Source of the DNA: Sandaracinobacteroides saxicola
GTDB lineage: Bacteria > Pseudomonadota > Alphaproteobacteria > Sphingomonadales > Sphingomonadaceae
Direction of reading: 5' to 3'
Assembly (NCBI RefSeq): GCF_014117445.1
Contig: NZ_CP059851.1
Location: 2,790,001 to 2,854,000 of the forward strand
DNA: 64,000 nucleotides
This document shows, in pieces, positions 54,197 to 62,909 of the stretch. Under the pieces are notes generated by a model. That model saw only the letters and a program-made list of their open reading frames with translations, ran no database searches and was not told the DNA's origin. Positions within the stretch are counted from its first letter, which is position 1; every line of letters starts with the position of its first letter. A program made the position numbers and the translations under genes.

Positions 54197-55225
54197 TCAC
54201 CCCCGCGCGCGAAACTCGCTCGGCGTGCAGCCTTCCGCCTCGCGGAAGGCCCGGTTGAATGGCGCCAGGCTGCCGAACCCCGCGTCCATCGCGATGGTCA
54301 GGATCGGCACCTCCCGCTGCGACGGGTCAGAGAGCGCCGCCCGCGCCTCCGCCAGCCGATAGCCGTTCAGCCAGGCGTTGAAATTGCGCGCCCCCAGCCC
54401 CTGGTTGATCGCCCGCCGCAGCCGATATTCCGGCACCCCCAGCGCGGCGGCCACGCTCGCCATCGTCACACCCTCGTTGCGCCACAGCAGCTCCCGCCGC
54501 ATCAGCGCGTCCAGCCGCGCCAACAGCGCGCTGTCATCCGCCACAACCGCCGGCTCGGCCGCGGGAGGCGGCGCCGCCAGCAGCGCCGGATCGCGCCACG
54601 CCAGCATCGCCGCAGAGAGCACCGCCACCAGCAGCAGCAGGCTGGCGGCGTTCATCACCCGCCACGCCACCGGCGCCGGCCAGCCATCCAGCGACAGCTC
54701 GCTCAGCACCACCCACAAAATCACCACGCCGATCGCGGAGACCAGCAGCAGCCGCATGCGCCGCCGCCCCTCCACCAGGTCCGCGTCGCGGCCGCGCAGC
54801 GCCGCCCACAGCCCCAGCGCCACCAGCAGCATCCCCAGCCCGTGCCACAGCACGCTGAAGACGTTGAACGGCGCCGGCGGCATCCAGGGGCAATAATTCG
54901 CCGACGCCCCGCCCACCATCAGCAGCGCCAGCACCGCGCCATGCCAGGGCCGCAGCCGGAAATCATCGTCGAACCAGCTCTGCGCGAACAGCCAGAACAG
55001 GCCCGGCGTCACCAGGCTGCCCAGATGGAAGGGCACCCGCCACCAGGCGTCCATCGCCTCGCCCGGCAGGCCGATCAGCACCACGTAACAGACGCCGCCC
55101 AGCGCCAGCGCCACCCCCAGCCGCGCCGTGGTGCCGCGCCCCCAGTCCCGCGCGAAATGCCAGGCGAGCAGCACCAGCAACGCGACCGCCGCCCCGCGCA
55201 GCGCCCCGTCCCAATAAAGCATCAT
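54197..55225 (-). CDS. AraC-family regulator with membrane sensor region
   Basis: 342 residues. Six or seven hydrophobic segments fill residues about 5-210. The C-terminal 110 residues are an AraC helix-turn-helix domain: EGVTMASVAAALGVPEYRLR, RAINQGLGARNFNAWLNGYR and IAMDAGFGSLAPFNRAFREA. This layout is found in membrane-bound AraC regulators of unknown signal. It overlaps the cytochrome gene by 4 bases and precedes the hydroxylase. Confidence 0.92.
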   Translation of the reverse strand: MMLYWDGALRGAAVALLVLLAWHFARDWGRGTTARLGVALALGGVCYVVLIGLPGEAMDAWWRVPFHLGSLVTPGLFWLFAQSWFDDDFRLRPWHGAVLALLMVGGASANYCPWMPPAPFNVFSVLWHGLGMLLVALGLWAALRGRDADLVEGRRRMRLLLVSAIGVVILWVVLSELSLDGWPAPVAWRVMNAASLLLLVAVLSAAMLAWRDPALLAAPPPAAEPAVVADDSALLARLDALMRRELLWRNEGVTMASVAAALGVPEYRLRRAINQGLGARNFNAWLNGYRLAEARAALSDPSQREVPILTIAMDAGFGSLAPFNRAFREAEGCTPSEFRARG

Positions 55226-56256
55226 TCGCTGCTCAGCCCGGCGATCCAGTCGCGGATCAGCGCCACCCCCGCCTCATGCACCACGCTCCGCCCCAGTTCC
55301 GGCATGGCGACCCCCGGCTCCACCGACTGCATCCGGTGCACCATGATGCTCGCCGCAGGATCGCCCGGCTTCACGTCGAAGCTCAGCCCGCCGCTCGCCT
55401 GCCCCGCCGCCACCGGCCGCTTGCCGATGCCCAGCGCCACCCGGTCCCGGTTTTCCCAATCCAGGAACAGCCCGCTGTTGCCCGCCGGCCCGCGGGCGTT
55501 GTGGCAATGGCCGCAATTGGCATCCAGATAGGCCCGCGCCCGCGCCGCCACCGGCGCCCTGCCGTCCCACGCCGGCACCCGCGGCACATCCGCCAGCGCC
55601 GGCATCCCCACCGGCTTCAGCCGCCGCAGCGTCGCGTCGTCCAGGTTGCGCGCCTTCGGCCCAATGGGGCCCAGCACGCCGTCCAGCGCATGGCAGCCCT
55701 TGCACTGGTTCATGTTCGGCACGGCGTAATCGATGGTTATCGCCTTTCCATCCACCATCGCCTCCACCGCCAGCCGCGCGCCCGCCTTCTTCAAGGCCGC
55801 ATCCCCGCCCTCCCACACATAGGGCAAGGCCACCCAGCCGCTCGCCTTCCGGATCAGCAACCGCGTCTCGATCGTGCGATAACCAGCGGCGCCCCTCCCT
55901 GAAGCCCCTCCCCCGCGTGCGGGGGCGGTGTCAGCCGCAGGCTGACGAAGGAGGGCCGTATATCCGAACGATTTCACCAGCACCGCACCCACCGGAAACG
56001 CCAGCACGCCGCTGTCCCGCCACCCCACCCGCGTGCCCGGCGGCAGCCACAGGAAGCGCGCCTTCTCCGCATGGTCGCTGAACAGCGGCGTGGTCGGTGC
56101 ATAGGGGATCAGCGCCGCATCCGGCCGGCCGTCGGCGTCGAACAGGCCATAGGCCGACAGTTTCGCCGCCGGCACATCCGCCAGCAGCGCCGCACCATTG
56201 ACCTGCGCAACGCCCGGCGCGGCCAGCCACAGCAGCGCGAGCAGCAGCGCCTTCAT
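55222..56256 (-). CDS. SO2930/HNE_0200-type dihaem c-type cytochrome
   Basis: About 344 residues from the ATG at 56256, which overlaps the beta-helix gene stop. Signal peptide (MKALLLALLWLAAPGVAQ). Two haem-binding motifs: CKGCH near 184 and CGHCH near 246. The block YAPTTPLFSDHAEKARFLWL and LPYVWEGGDAAL are family marks. Genes of this family are normally adjacent to a beta-helix protein, as here. Residues about 100-121 (TAPARGGGASGRGAA) come from a palindromic repeat inserted in frame. The substrate is unknown. Confidence 0.88.
   Translation of the reverse strand: MKALLLALLWLAAPGVAQVNGAALLADVPAAKLSAYGLFDADGRPDAALIPYAPTTPLFSDHAEKARFLWLPPGTRVGWRDSGVLAFPVGAVLVKSFGYTALLRQPAADTAPARGGGASGRGAAGYRTIETRLLIRKASGWVALPYVWEGGDAALKKAGARLAVEAMVDGKAITIDYAVPNMNQCKGCHALDGVLGPIGPKARNLDDATLRRLKPVGMPALADVPRVPAWDGRAPVAARARAYLDANCGHCHNARGPAGNSGLFLDWENRDRVALGIGKRPVAAGQASGGLSFDVKPGDPAASIMVHRMQSVEPGVAMPELGRSVVHEAGVALIRDWIAGLSSE
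55893..55955. repeat. Palindromic repeat inserted in frame in the cytochrome gene
   Basis: It contains two hairpins, CCCCCGC-GT-GCGGGGG and GTCAGCC-GCA-GGCTGAC, bounded by CCCTCC and GGAGGG. The reading frame is kept. It shares the general plan, though not the core, of the repeats at 51471 and 51886. Confidence 0.7.
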
Positions 56257-57470
56257 CGCGTCGCGCGCAGTTCCACCGCCACCGGCGCCGGCTCGGGCGG
56301 CAGGCCGGCCGCCCGCAACTGCACCGGCGCCGGCCGGGCCGCCGCCATGTCGGCCGTCGCGCTCGGCAGGTTCAGCGTCAGCGCCGGCACATCGGAGCCG
56401 ATCCGCACCACCTCCGTCACCGGCTTCCCATCCACCAGATAGGTTTGCGCCCCATCCCACAGCAGCGGTGGCAGCGTGCCCCCCACCGCCTTCGCCAGCT
56501 CGGCTCCGCCGGGAAAGGCCGGCGCGAAGCCGTTCCGCCGCAGCCGATTGCCGCGCACCACCACATCGCGCGGCAGCGGGTTGTAGCCGGCGCTGTCGAA
56601 CGGCTTTTTATAGGCCACGATCATCACCGCGGCGCTGCCATTGCCTGAAATTTCGTTGTCGAACACGTGAACGTTGCGGTTCGCCATCACCATCACGCCC
56701 GTTCCCGTCGGCACTTCGGCCACCACATTTCCCGGCGCGGCAAAGTTCGGCGTGTCATTGTCGCTGATGCGATTGCCGAACACGCGCGTGGAATGACCGC
56801 CCATCTGCGGCAGGTTCGGCAGGTCGAACACCAGGATCCCACCGGCATTTTTACGCACGACATTGTGCGCCACATCGGCGAACATGCTGTTCTCGATCTC
56901 GATCCCGGCGACATTATATTCGGCGATATTGTCTTGGACGATGATGTCGCGCGACTGCCCCACATAAATGCCCGCGTCGGACGCGCCGCGCACCGTCACC
57001 CGCTCAATGAGGATGTTGCGCGACGCCACCGGATACACGCCATAGCCACCATTGGTCGCCTTCGGTCCGTCCGGCCACTCGACCGTCACGTCATGGACAT
57101 GCACGCCGTTCACGCCTTTCCACTTGATGCCGTCGCCCTTGGCATCATGGATCGTCAGGTCGCGCACCACAGAGCCATCGGCGGTGATCAGCAGGCCCTC
57201 GGCGGCGCTTTTCTGCCCCTTGAAGGACAGGATCGTCTTCCCTTCCCCCACACCCGCCAGCGTCACATCCTTTACGTCCAGCGAAAGTCCGTCTGTGAAG
57301 GCATAGCGGCCCGCCGCGAGCAGCACCGTATCACCCGGCGCTGCCTCGATGAGCGCCGTCTGCACAGCCTCCGCCGCGCCCGGCCCCGGCGCCACCTGAA
57401 TCGTCTTCGCCTGCCCCGCGCCCGCCAGCAGCGCCGCCCACAGCACCAATGATCTGCCCGCCATCATCAT
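56253..57470 (-). CDS. Parallel beta-helix repeat protein (partner of the dihaem cytochrome)
   Basis: 405 residues. Signal peptide (residues about 5-21, ending GAGQA). Then right-handed beta-helix coils: IQVAPGPGAAEAVQTALIEA, and repeated Asn/Val/Ile patterns (NILIERVTVRGASDAGIYVG, DIIVQDNIAEYNVAGIEIEN, HVFDNEISGNGSAAVMIV). Family members pair with the HNE_0200-type cytochrome. The pair is probably periplasmic or surface-exposed; the reaction is not known. Two further methionines at the start leave the exact initiation uncertain by 2 codons. Confidence 0.88.
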   Translation of the reverse strand: MMMAGRSLVLWAALLAGAGQAKTIQVAPGPGAAEAVQTALIEAAPGDTVLLAAGRYAFTDGLSLDVKDVTLAGVGEGKTILSFKGQKSAAEGLLITADGSVVRDLTIHDAKGDGIKWKGVNGVHVHDVTVEWPDGPKATNGGYGVYPVASRNILIERVTVRGASDAGIYVGQSRDIIVQDNIAEYNVAGIEIENSMFADVAHNVVRKNAGGILVFDLPNLPQMGGHSTRVFGNRISDNDTPNFAAPGNVVAEVPTGTGVMVMANRNVHVFDNEISGNGSAAVMIVAYKKPFDSAGYNPLPRDVVVRGNRLRRNGFAPAFPGGAELAKAVGGTLPPLLWDGAQTYLVDGKPVTEVVRIGSDVPALTLNLPSATADMAAARPAPVQLRAAGLPPEPAPVAVELRATR

Positions 57471-57569
57471 CGTCTCCCAGGCTCAGTAGAACCGGAAAGC
57501 GGCGCCGGCGCAACGGCCCTTGCCGCGCGCCGCGTTGGCACCCGGGCGCGGCAATGCTATGCTTCACCC

Positions 57570-58151
57570 ATGAATGCGCCGTTCGCCCCGCCCGCGACGC
57601 ACCAGCGGCTGCCGCTGACCGTGGATGACCTGCGCCTGCTGCACGACCATGGCGCGTTCAACGGGATCGAGAATCGGGTTGAATTGATCGGTGGGGACAT
57701 TTTGCTGATGAATTCGATGCGCATGCCTCACGCCCACGCCGTCGGTGAATTGGGTTTCCGGCTGCGTCTGGCCATCGAGACGTTCGACCGATCTTTGCGG
57801 ATGCTCGCAGGCGTTACTCTTGCCTTTCCGCCGCACGACGCGCCCGAGCCCGACCTTGTTCTCACCTGCGCCGCCATCCGCCGCGACTATCTGCCGGGTG
57901 CCGAGGCGCTGCTGGTCGTGGAAGTCGCCGACAGCAGCGCCGACTTCGACCGCAACGGCAAGGCCGTGCTCTACGCCACCCATGGCGTCCCGGAATATTG
58001 GGTGATCGACCTCGCCGCCGGCGCCTTCCTCCAGCACGCCGACCCCAGCGATGGCCGCTTCGCCCGCGTCGAACAGCAGCCGCTCGCCGGCGAAGCCCGC
58101 GCCTGGACGCTCCCCGACCTGGCGATCAGCCTCGACGGCCTGGCCGCTTGA
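57570..58151 (+). CDS. Uma2-family protein (PD-(D/E)XK nuclease fold)
   Basis: 193 residues. DLRLLHDHGAFNGIENRVEL, then MPHAHAVGELGFRLRLAIE, EPDLVLTC, and LLVVEVADSSADFDRNGKAV with the acidic catalytic candidates, ending in VPEYWVIDLAAGAFLQ. The Uma2 family is abundant in cyanobacteria and scattered elsewhere; its role is unknown. Its stop lies 26 bases inside the convergent RNase R gene. Confidence 0.9.
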   Translation: MNAPFAPPATHQRLPLTVDDLRLLHDHGAFNGIENRVELIGGDILLMNSMRMPHAHAVGELGFRLRLAIETFDRSLRMLAGVTLAFPPHDAPEPDLVLTCAAIRRDYLPGAEALLVVEVADSSADFDRNGKAVLYATHGVPEYWVIDLAAGAFLQHADPSDGRFARVEQQPLAGEARAWTLPDLAISLDGLAA

Positions 58152-60306
58152 GACCGCCCCGGTCGCCCCGCCCGCCCCTGCCATCCCGCCGCCGCCCGCC
58201 GCCCCGGGCATAGGGTTCGCGCGGCACCACGCCCGGCACCGCAAAGCGCAGCGCGCCGCTGACCGGGTTGGCGTCCGCCAGCGCTAGTTCCAGCCGCTGG
58301 CCGACACGATAGACGGTGCCGCTGTGCTGCCCGGTCAGCGTCCGTGCCGCCTCGTCGAAATCGAACCGCTCCTCCCCCAACGCCCCCATCGGCACCAGCC
58401 CGTCGCCACCGATGCCGTCGACGGTCGCGAAGAAGCCGAAATTCGTGACGCCGGTGATCCGCGCGCGCACGCTCGTTCCCACCGCGCCCGCCAGATGGCT
58501 GGCGACATAGCGGTCGAGCGTCTCGCGCTCGGCCTCCATCGCCCGCCGCTCGGTCAGGCTGACATGATCGCCGCTCACCGCGAAACGCGCGCCCTCGGCG
58601 TCCCCCAGCCCGCCCTCGCCCAGCCCGAACGCCCGCACCAGCCCCCGGTGCACCAGCAGGTCGGCATAGCGGCGGATGGGCGAGGTGAAATGCGCATAGC
58701 TCGCCAAGCTCAGCCCGAAATGGCCGCGGTTGTCCGGCGCATAATAGGCCTGGGTCTGGCTGCGCAGCACCTGCTCGGCGATCTCGGTCGCATCGTCCCG
58801 GTCCTTGGTGAGCGCCAGGAAGCGGTTGAACAGCGCCGGTTTCACCACCTGCCCCAGCGCCAGCTTCAGGCCGATCGTCGCCAGATACTCCTTCAGCGCC
58901 ACCAGCTTTTCCCGCGAAGGCGCCTCATGGTCGCGGAACAGGCAGGGCAGCTTCTTCGCCTCCAGCGCCTTTGCTGCCGCCACATTGGCCGCGATCATCA
59001 TGTCCTCGATCAGGCGATGCGCATCCAGCCGCTCCCGCACACGGATGCCGGCGATGTTGCCGGCCTCATCCAGCAGCACCTGCTTTTCCGGCAGGTCCAG
59101 CTCCAGCGGCTCCCGCGCCGCCCGCGCTTTCGCCAGCGCCCCCCACGCCCCCCACAGCGGCCGCAGCACGCCGTCGGTCAGCGGTGACGTCGCCCTGCCA
59201 TCGATCGCCGCCTGAGCATCCTCGTAGGCGATGTTGGCGACAATGCGGATCACCGCCCGGCCGAACCGTGCCGAAATCACCGCCCCGTCCGCGCTGACCG
59301 CCATCTCGCACGCCAGCACGGCCCGGTCCTCGCCCTCCACCAGGCTGCACGCACCGGCGGACAGCGCCTCGGGCAGCATCGGCACCACACGGTCGGGGAA
59401 ATAGACACTGTTGCCGCGGTTGTACGCCTCGCGGTCGAGCGCCGTCCCCGACCGCACGAACCAGCTCACATCGGCGATGGCGACGATCAGCCGCCAGCCG
59501 TCGCCATCGGCCTCCGCCCATACCGCGTCGTCATGGTCGCGCGCATCGGCCGGATCGATGGTGATCAGCGGCAGCGCCCGCAGGTCCTCGCGCGGCCCCA
59601 AGCCGGCGCGGGACGCCGCCTCCGCCTCCGCCAGCACCTCGTCCGAAAACACATGCGGGATGCCCTTCGCTGAAATCGCGATCAGGCTCAGGCTGCGCGG
59701 CGCGAACGGATCGCCCAGCCGCTCCACCACATGCGCGCTGGCGCGGGCGCCGCTGCCGCGCACCTCCGCCAGCAGCAGTTCACCCTCCGGGCCGTCATAG
59801 TCGCTCAGCGCGAAATCATGCCGGGCGCGCTTGTCCACCGGCGTCAGCCGCCAGGCCGCCCCCTCCCGCCGCGCCGTGCCCACGATCGTCAGCGCGCTCG
59901 CCGCCAGCTTCTTCATCGGGTGCGCGGTATAGCCGCCGCCCGTCCCCTCGATCCGCGCCAGCACCCGGTCGCCCAGCCCCAGCGCGCCGCGCCGTCCGCG
60001 CTCCACCACCCGCACCCTGGGCGGCGGCGTCGCATGCTCCCACTTCACCGGCACCGCGAAAATCCGCTCGCCCACCGCTTCCACCACCTGCAACACCGTC
60101 ACCCGCGGCAGCCCGCCGCCGGCGTGCAGCTTGCGCCCCGGGCCACTCTCCAGCGCGCCGGCGTCGGCCAGCTCATCCAGCAGCGCCTTCAGCCCCTCCC
60201 GCGCCTCGCCATGCAGCCCGAACGCCCGGGCGATCTCCCGTTTCCCCACCGCGCCCGGCGCGCTCTCGATGAAGCGCAGGATCTCGGCGCGGGTGGGCAG
60301 GCTCAT
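58126..60306 (-). CDS. rnr: Ribonuclease R
   Basis: 726 residues. N-terminal winged-helix region, cold-shock-like domains, the RNB catalytic block TIDPADARDHDDAVWAE near 255, and LFRDHEAPSREKLVALKEYL. The C-terminal S1 domain (ARITGVTNFGFFATVDGIGG) is followed by a Gly/Arg-rich tail (GGGRRRDGRGGRGDRGG), typical of RNase R. The enzyme degrades structured RNA 3' to 5'. The gene overlaps topA by 4 bases. Confidence 0.95.
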   Translation of the reverse strand: MSLPTRAEILRFIESAPGAVGKREIARAFGLHGEAREGLKALLDELADAGALESGPGRKLHAGGGLPRVTVLQVVEAVGERIFAVPVKWEHATPPPRVRVVERGRRGALGLGDRVLARIEGTGGGYTAHPMKKLAASALTIVGTARREGAAWRLTPVDKRARHDFALSDYDGPEGELLLAEVRGSGARASAHVVERLGDPFAPRSLSLIAISAKGIPHVFSDEVLAEAEAASRAGLGPREDLRALPLITIDPADARDHDDAVWAEADGDGWRLIVAIADVSWFVRSGTALDREAYNRGNSVYFPDRVVPMLPEALSAGACSLVEGEDRAVLACEMAVSADGAVISARFGRAVIRIVANIAYEDAQAAIDGRATSPLTDGVLRPLWGAWGALAKARAAREPLELDLPEKQVLLDEAGNIAGIRVRERLDAHRLIEDMMIAANVAAAKALEAKKLPCLFRDHEAPSREKLVALKEYLATIGLKLALGQVVKPALFNRFLALTKDRDDATEIAEQVLRSQTQAYYAPDNRGHFGLSLASYAHFTSPIRRYADLLVHRGLVRAFGLGEGGLGDAEGARFAVSGDHVSLTERRAMEAERETLDRYVASHLAGAVGTSVRARITGVTNFGFFATVDGIGGDGLVPMGALGEERFDFDEAARTLTGQHSGTVYRVGQRLELALADANPVSGALRFAVPGVVPREPYARGGGRRRDGRGGRGDRGGLKRPGRRG

Positions 60307-62837
60307 GGCGCCGCCTTCTTCTTCGCCGCGGCCTTCTTCGCCGCCGGCTTCTTTGCAGCCGCCTTCTTCACCGGCTTGCGCGCCTTTGCCGGCGCCGCCG
60401 CCGCCCGCGCCGCCAGCAGCGCCCGCGCCTCCTCCAGGCTCAGCGCCGCCGGATCGGCTCCCTTCGCCAGGCTGGCGTTGGTCGTGCCGTCGCTGACATA
60501 GGGGCCATAGCGCCCCGCCATCAGGCGGATGTCCGCGCCCGCCTCGGTCTGGCCCACCACGCGCAGCGGCTCCACCGGTGCCCGCCGCGCGAACCCCTTC
60601 GGCTCAGCCAGCTTGGCGACCGCCATGTTCATGCCGGTCTCGAACACCTCCGCCGTGCCGTTCAGCTTCGCATACTGCCCATCATGCGCCAGATAAGGAC
60701 CGAAGCGGCCGATGCTCGCGGTGATCGGCTTGCCCGTCTCCGGATGCAGCCCCACCTCGCGCGGCAGGCTCAGCAGCTTCAGCGCCAGCGCCAGGTCAAG
60801 GCTGTCCTCCGCCACATCGCGCGGCAGGCTCGCCCGCTTCGGCTTCTCACCCTCGCCCAGCTGCACGAACCGCCCGAAGCGCCCGCTCTTCAGCGTCACC
60901 GGCAGCCCGGTCTCGGGGTCCTCCCCCAGCACCACATCGGCGGCATTCTCCGCCTGCGCGCCGCCGAACTGCCGCGTGTACCGGCACTCAGGGTAATTCG
61001 AACAGGCCACGAACGCGCCGAACTTCCCCGTCTTCAAACTCAGCCGCCCATCGCCGCAATTCGGGCAGGTCCTCGGGTCGCCCGCACCCGTTTCCGGAAA
61101 CAGGTAGGGTGCCAGAAATTCGTCCAGCGCCGCGGTCACATCCGATGGCCGCTGCTCCAGCACCTCATCGGTCTTCGGCTTGAAATCCGCCCAAAAGGCC
61201 CGCATCACGTCCAGGAAGGCGCGGTCCCCCGCCGATACCTCATCCAGCTGCGTCTCCAGGCCCGCGGTGAAATCATAACTGACATAGCGCTCGAAAAACC
61301 GCTCCAGAAAGGCCGTCACCAGCCGTCCCTTCTCCTCAGCGAAGAAGCGGTTCTTCTCCAGCCGCACATAGGCGCGGTCCTTCAGCACCTGCAGGATGCT
61401 GGCGTAGGTGGAGGGCCGGCCGATCCCCAGCTCCTCCAGCCGCTTCACCAGGCTCGCCTCGCTGAACCGTGGCGGCGGCTCGGTGAAATGCTGGCTGGCG
61501 CTCGCCTCCACCAGCGTCGGCACCTCGCCCTGCACCAGCTTGGGCAGCCGGGCATCCTCCTCATCCTCGGGCTCGTCCCGCCCCTCGGCATAAAGCGCCA
61601 GGAATCCCGGAAACAGCACCACCGTGCCGCTCGCCCGCAAGCCCACCTGCCGGTCGGCGCTCAGCAGGTCCACGCTCGTCCGCTCGATCCGCGCCGACGC
61701 CATCTGGCTCGCCAGCGCCCGCTTCCACACCAGCTCATACAGCCGCGCCGCGTCGCCCGACAGGCCGATGCCCTTCGGACTGCGCGCAAACTCCGTCGGC
61801 CGGATCGCCTCATGCGCCTCCTGCGCATTCTTCGCCTTGGCGACATAGACCCGCGGCTTCTCCGGCAGATGCTCACGCCCGAACATCTCCATCACCACAT
61901 CGCGCGCCGCGGCGATCGCCTCGCCCGCCATGCTGACACCGTCGGTGCGCATATAAGTGATATGGCCGTCCTCATAGAGCGACTGTGCCACCCGCATCGC
62001 CTGCTGCGCCCCCATCCCCAGCTTGCGGCTCGCCTCCTGCTGCAGCGTGCTGGTGGTGAACGGCGGCGCCGGATTGCGCACCCCGGCCTTGGTCTCCACC
62101 GCGCTGACGGTGAAGCGCCCCGCCGCCACATCCGCGCGCGCCGCCTCCGCCGTCGCCGCATCGGGCAGGTCGAACTTGTCCAGCTTCGCGCCGCGCCACA
62201 GCGTCAGCCGCGCAACAAAATCCCGCCCCGCCGCACTCTGCATGGCGGCCTTGACGCTCCAATATTCCTGCGCGCGGAACGCCTCGATCTCGCGCTCCCG
62301 GTCCACCACCAGCCGCAGCGCCACCGATTGCACCCGCCCCGCGCTCTTGGCACCGGGCAGCTTGCGCCACAGCACCGGCGACAGCGTGAACCCCACCAGA
62401 TAGTCGAGCGCGCGCCGCGCCAGATAGGCATCCACCAGGTCCTGATCCACCTGCCGCGGCGCCTTCATCGCCTCGGTAACGGCACTCTTGGTGATGGCGT
62501 TGAATGTCACCCGCGCCAGCCCGCCCTTGGGCACCGCCCGCTTCGCCGCCAGCAGTTCCGCCAGGTGCCAGCTGATCGCCTCGCCCTCGCGGTCGGGGTC
62601 GGTGGCCAGGATCACCCGGTTGGATTGCTTCGCCGCGTCGGTGATCTCCTTCATCTGTTTGGTGCGGTCGGCGCTCACCTCCCAGCGCATGGCGAAATCG
62701 GCGTCGGGATCGACGCTGCCATCCTTCGGCGGCAGGTCGCGGACATGGCCGAAACTGGCCAGCACCTTATAGTCGCTGCCCAGATATTTGTTGATCGTCT
62801 TGGCCTTGGCCGGCGATTCCACGATCACCAGATCCAT
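60303..62837 (-). CDS. topA: DNA topoisomerase I
   Basis: 844 residues. Toprim start MDLVIVESPAKAKTINKYLG and LATDPDREGEAISWHLAELL; catalytic Tyr295 in HITYMRTDGVSM; one C-terminal zinc finger (CPNCGDGRLSLKTGKFGAFV then CSNYPECRYT) followed by topo_C repeats (FGRFVQLGEGEKPK, IGRFGPYLAHDGQ, GRYGPYVSDGTTNA). It ends in a Lys/Ala-rich tail, common in alphaproteobacterial TopA. It relaxes negative supercoils. Confidence 0.97.
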   Translation of the reverse strand: MDLVIVESPAKAKTINKYLGSDYKVLASFGHVRDLPPKDGSVDPDADFAMRWEVSADRTKQMKEITDAAKQSNRVILATDPDREGEAISWHLAELLAAKRAVPKGGLARVTFNAITKSAVTEAMKAPRQVDQDLVDAYLARRALDYLVGFTLSPVLWRKLPGAKSAGRVQSVALRLVVDREREIEAFRAQEYWSVKAAMQSAAGRDFVARLTLWRGAKLDKFDLPDAATAEAARADVAAGRFTVSAVETKAGVRNPAPPFTTSTLQQEASRKLGMGAQQAMRVAQSLYEDGHITYMRTDGVSMAGEAIAAARDVVMEMFGREHLPEKPRVYVAKAKNAQEAHEAIRPTEFARSPKGIGLSGDAARLYELVWKRALASQMASARIERTSVDLLSADRQVGLRASGTVVLFPGFLALYAEGRDEPEDEEDARLPKLVQGEVPTLVEASASQHFTEPPPRFSEASLVKRLEELGIGRPSTYASILQVLKDRAYVRLEKNRFFAEEKGRLVTAFLERFFERYVSYDFTAGLETQLDEVSAGDRAFLDVMRAFWADFKPKTDEVLEQRPSDVTAALDEFLAPYLFPETGAGDPRTCPNCGDGRLSLKTGKFGAFVACSNYPECRYTRQFGGAQAENAADVVLGEDPETGLPVTLKSGRFGRFVQLGEGEKPKRASLPRDVAEDSLDLALALKLLSLPREVGLHPETGKPITASIGRFGPYLAHDGQYAKLNGTAEVFETGMNMAVAKLAEPKGFARRAPVEPLRVVGQTEAGADIRLMAGRYGPYVSDGTTNASLAKGADPAALSLEEARALLAARAAAAPAKARKPVKKAAAKKPAAKKAAAKKKAAP

Positions 62838-62909
62838 CGGATACCCTTCAACCGCCCGGAATGGAGCGCGCGCGGCGCTTAGCGGTCAACGCGAAACCCC
62901 GCAAGCCCG

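Noticed and set aside
53372-55531. 719-codon plus-strand frame opposite the hydroxylase and AraC genes
   Set aside because: It spans two real genes on the other strand and is rich in Arg/His/Gln/Pro, typical of shadow frames.
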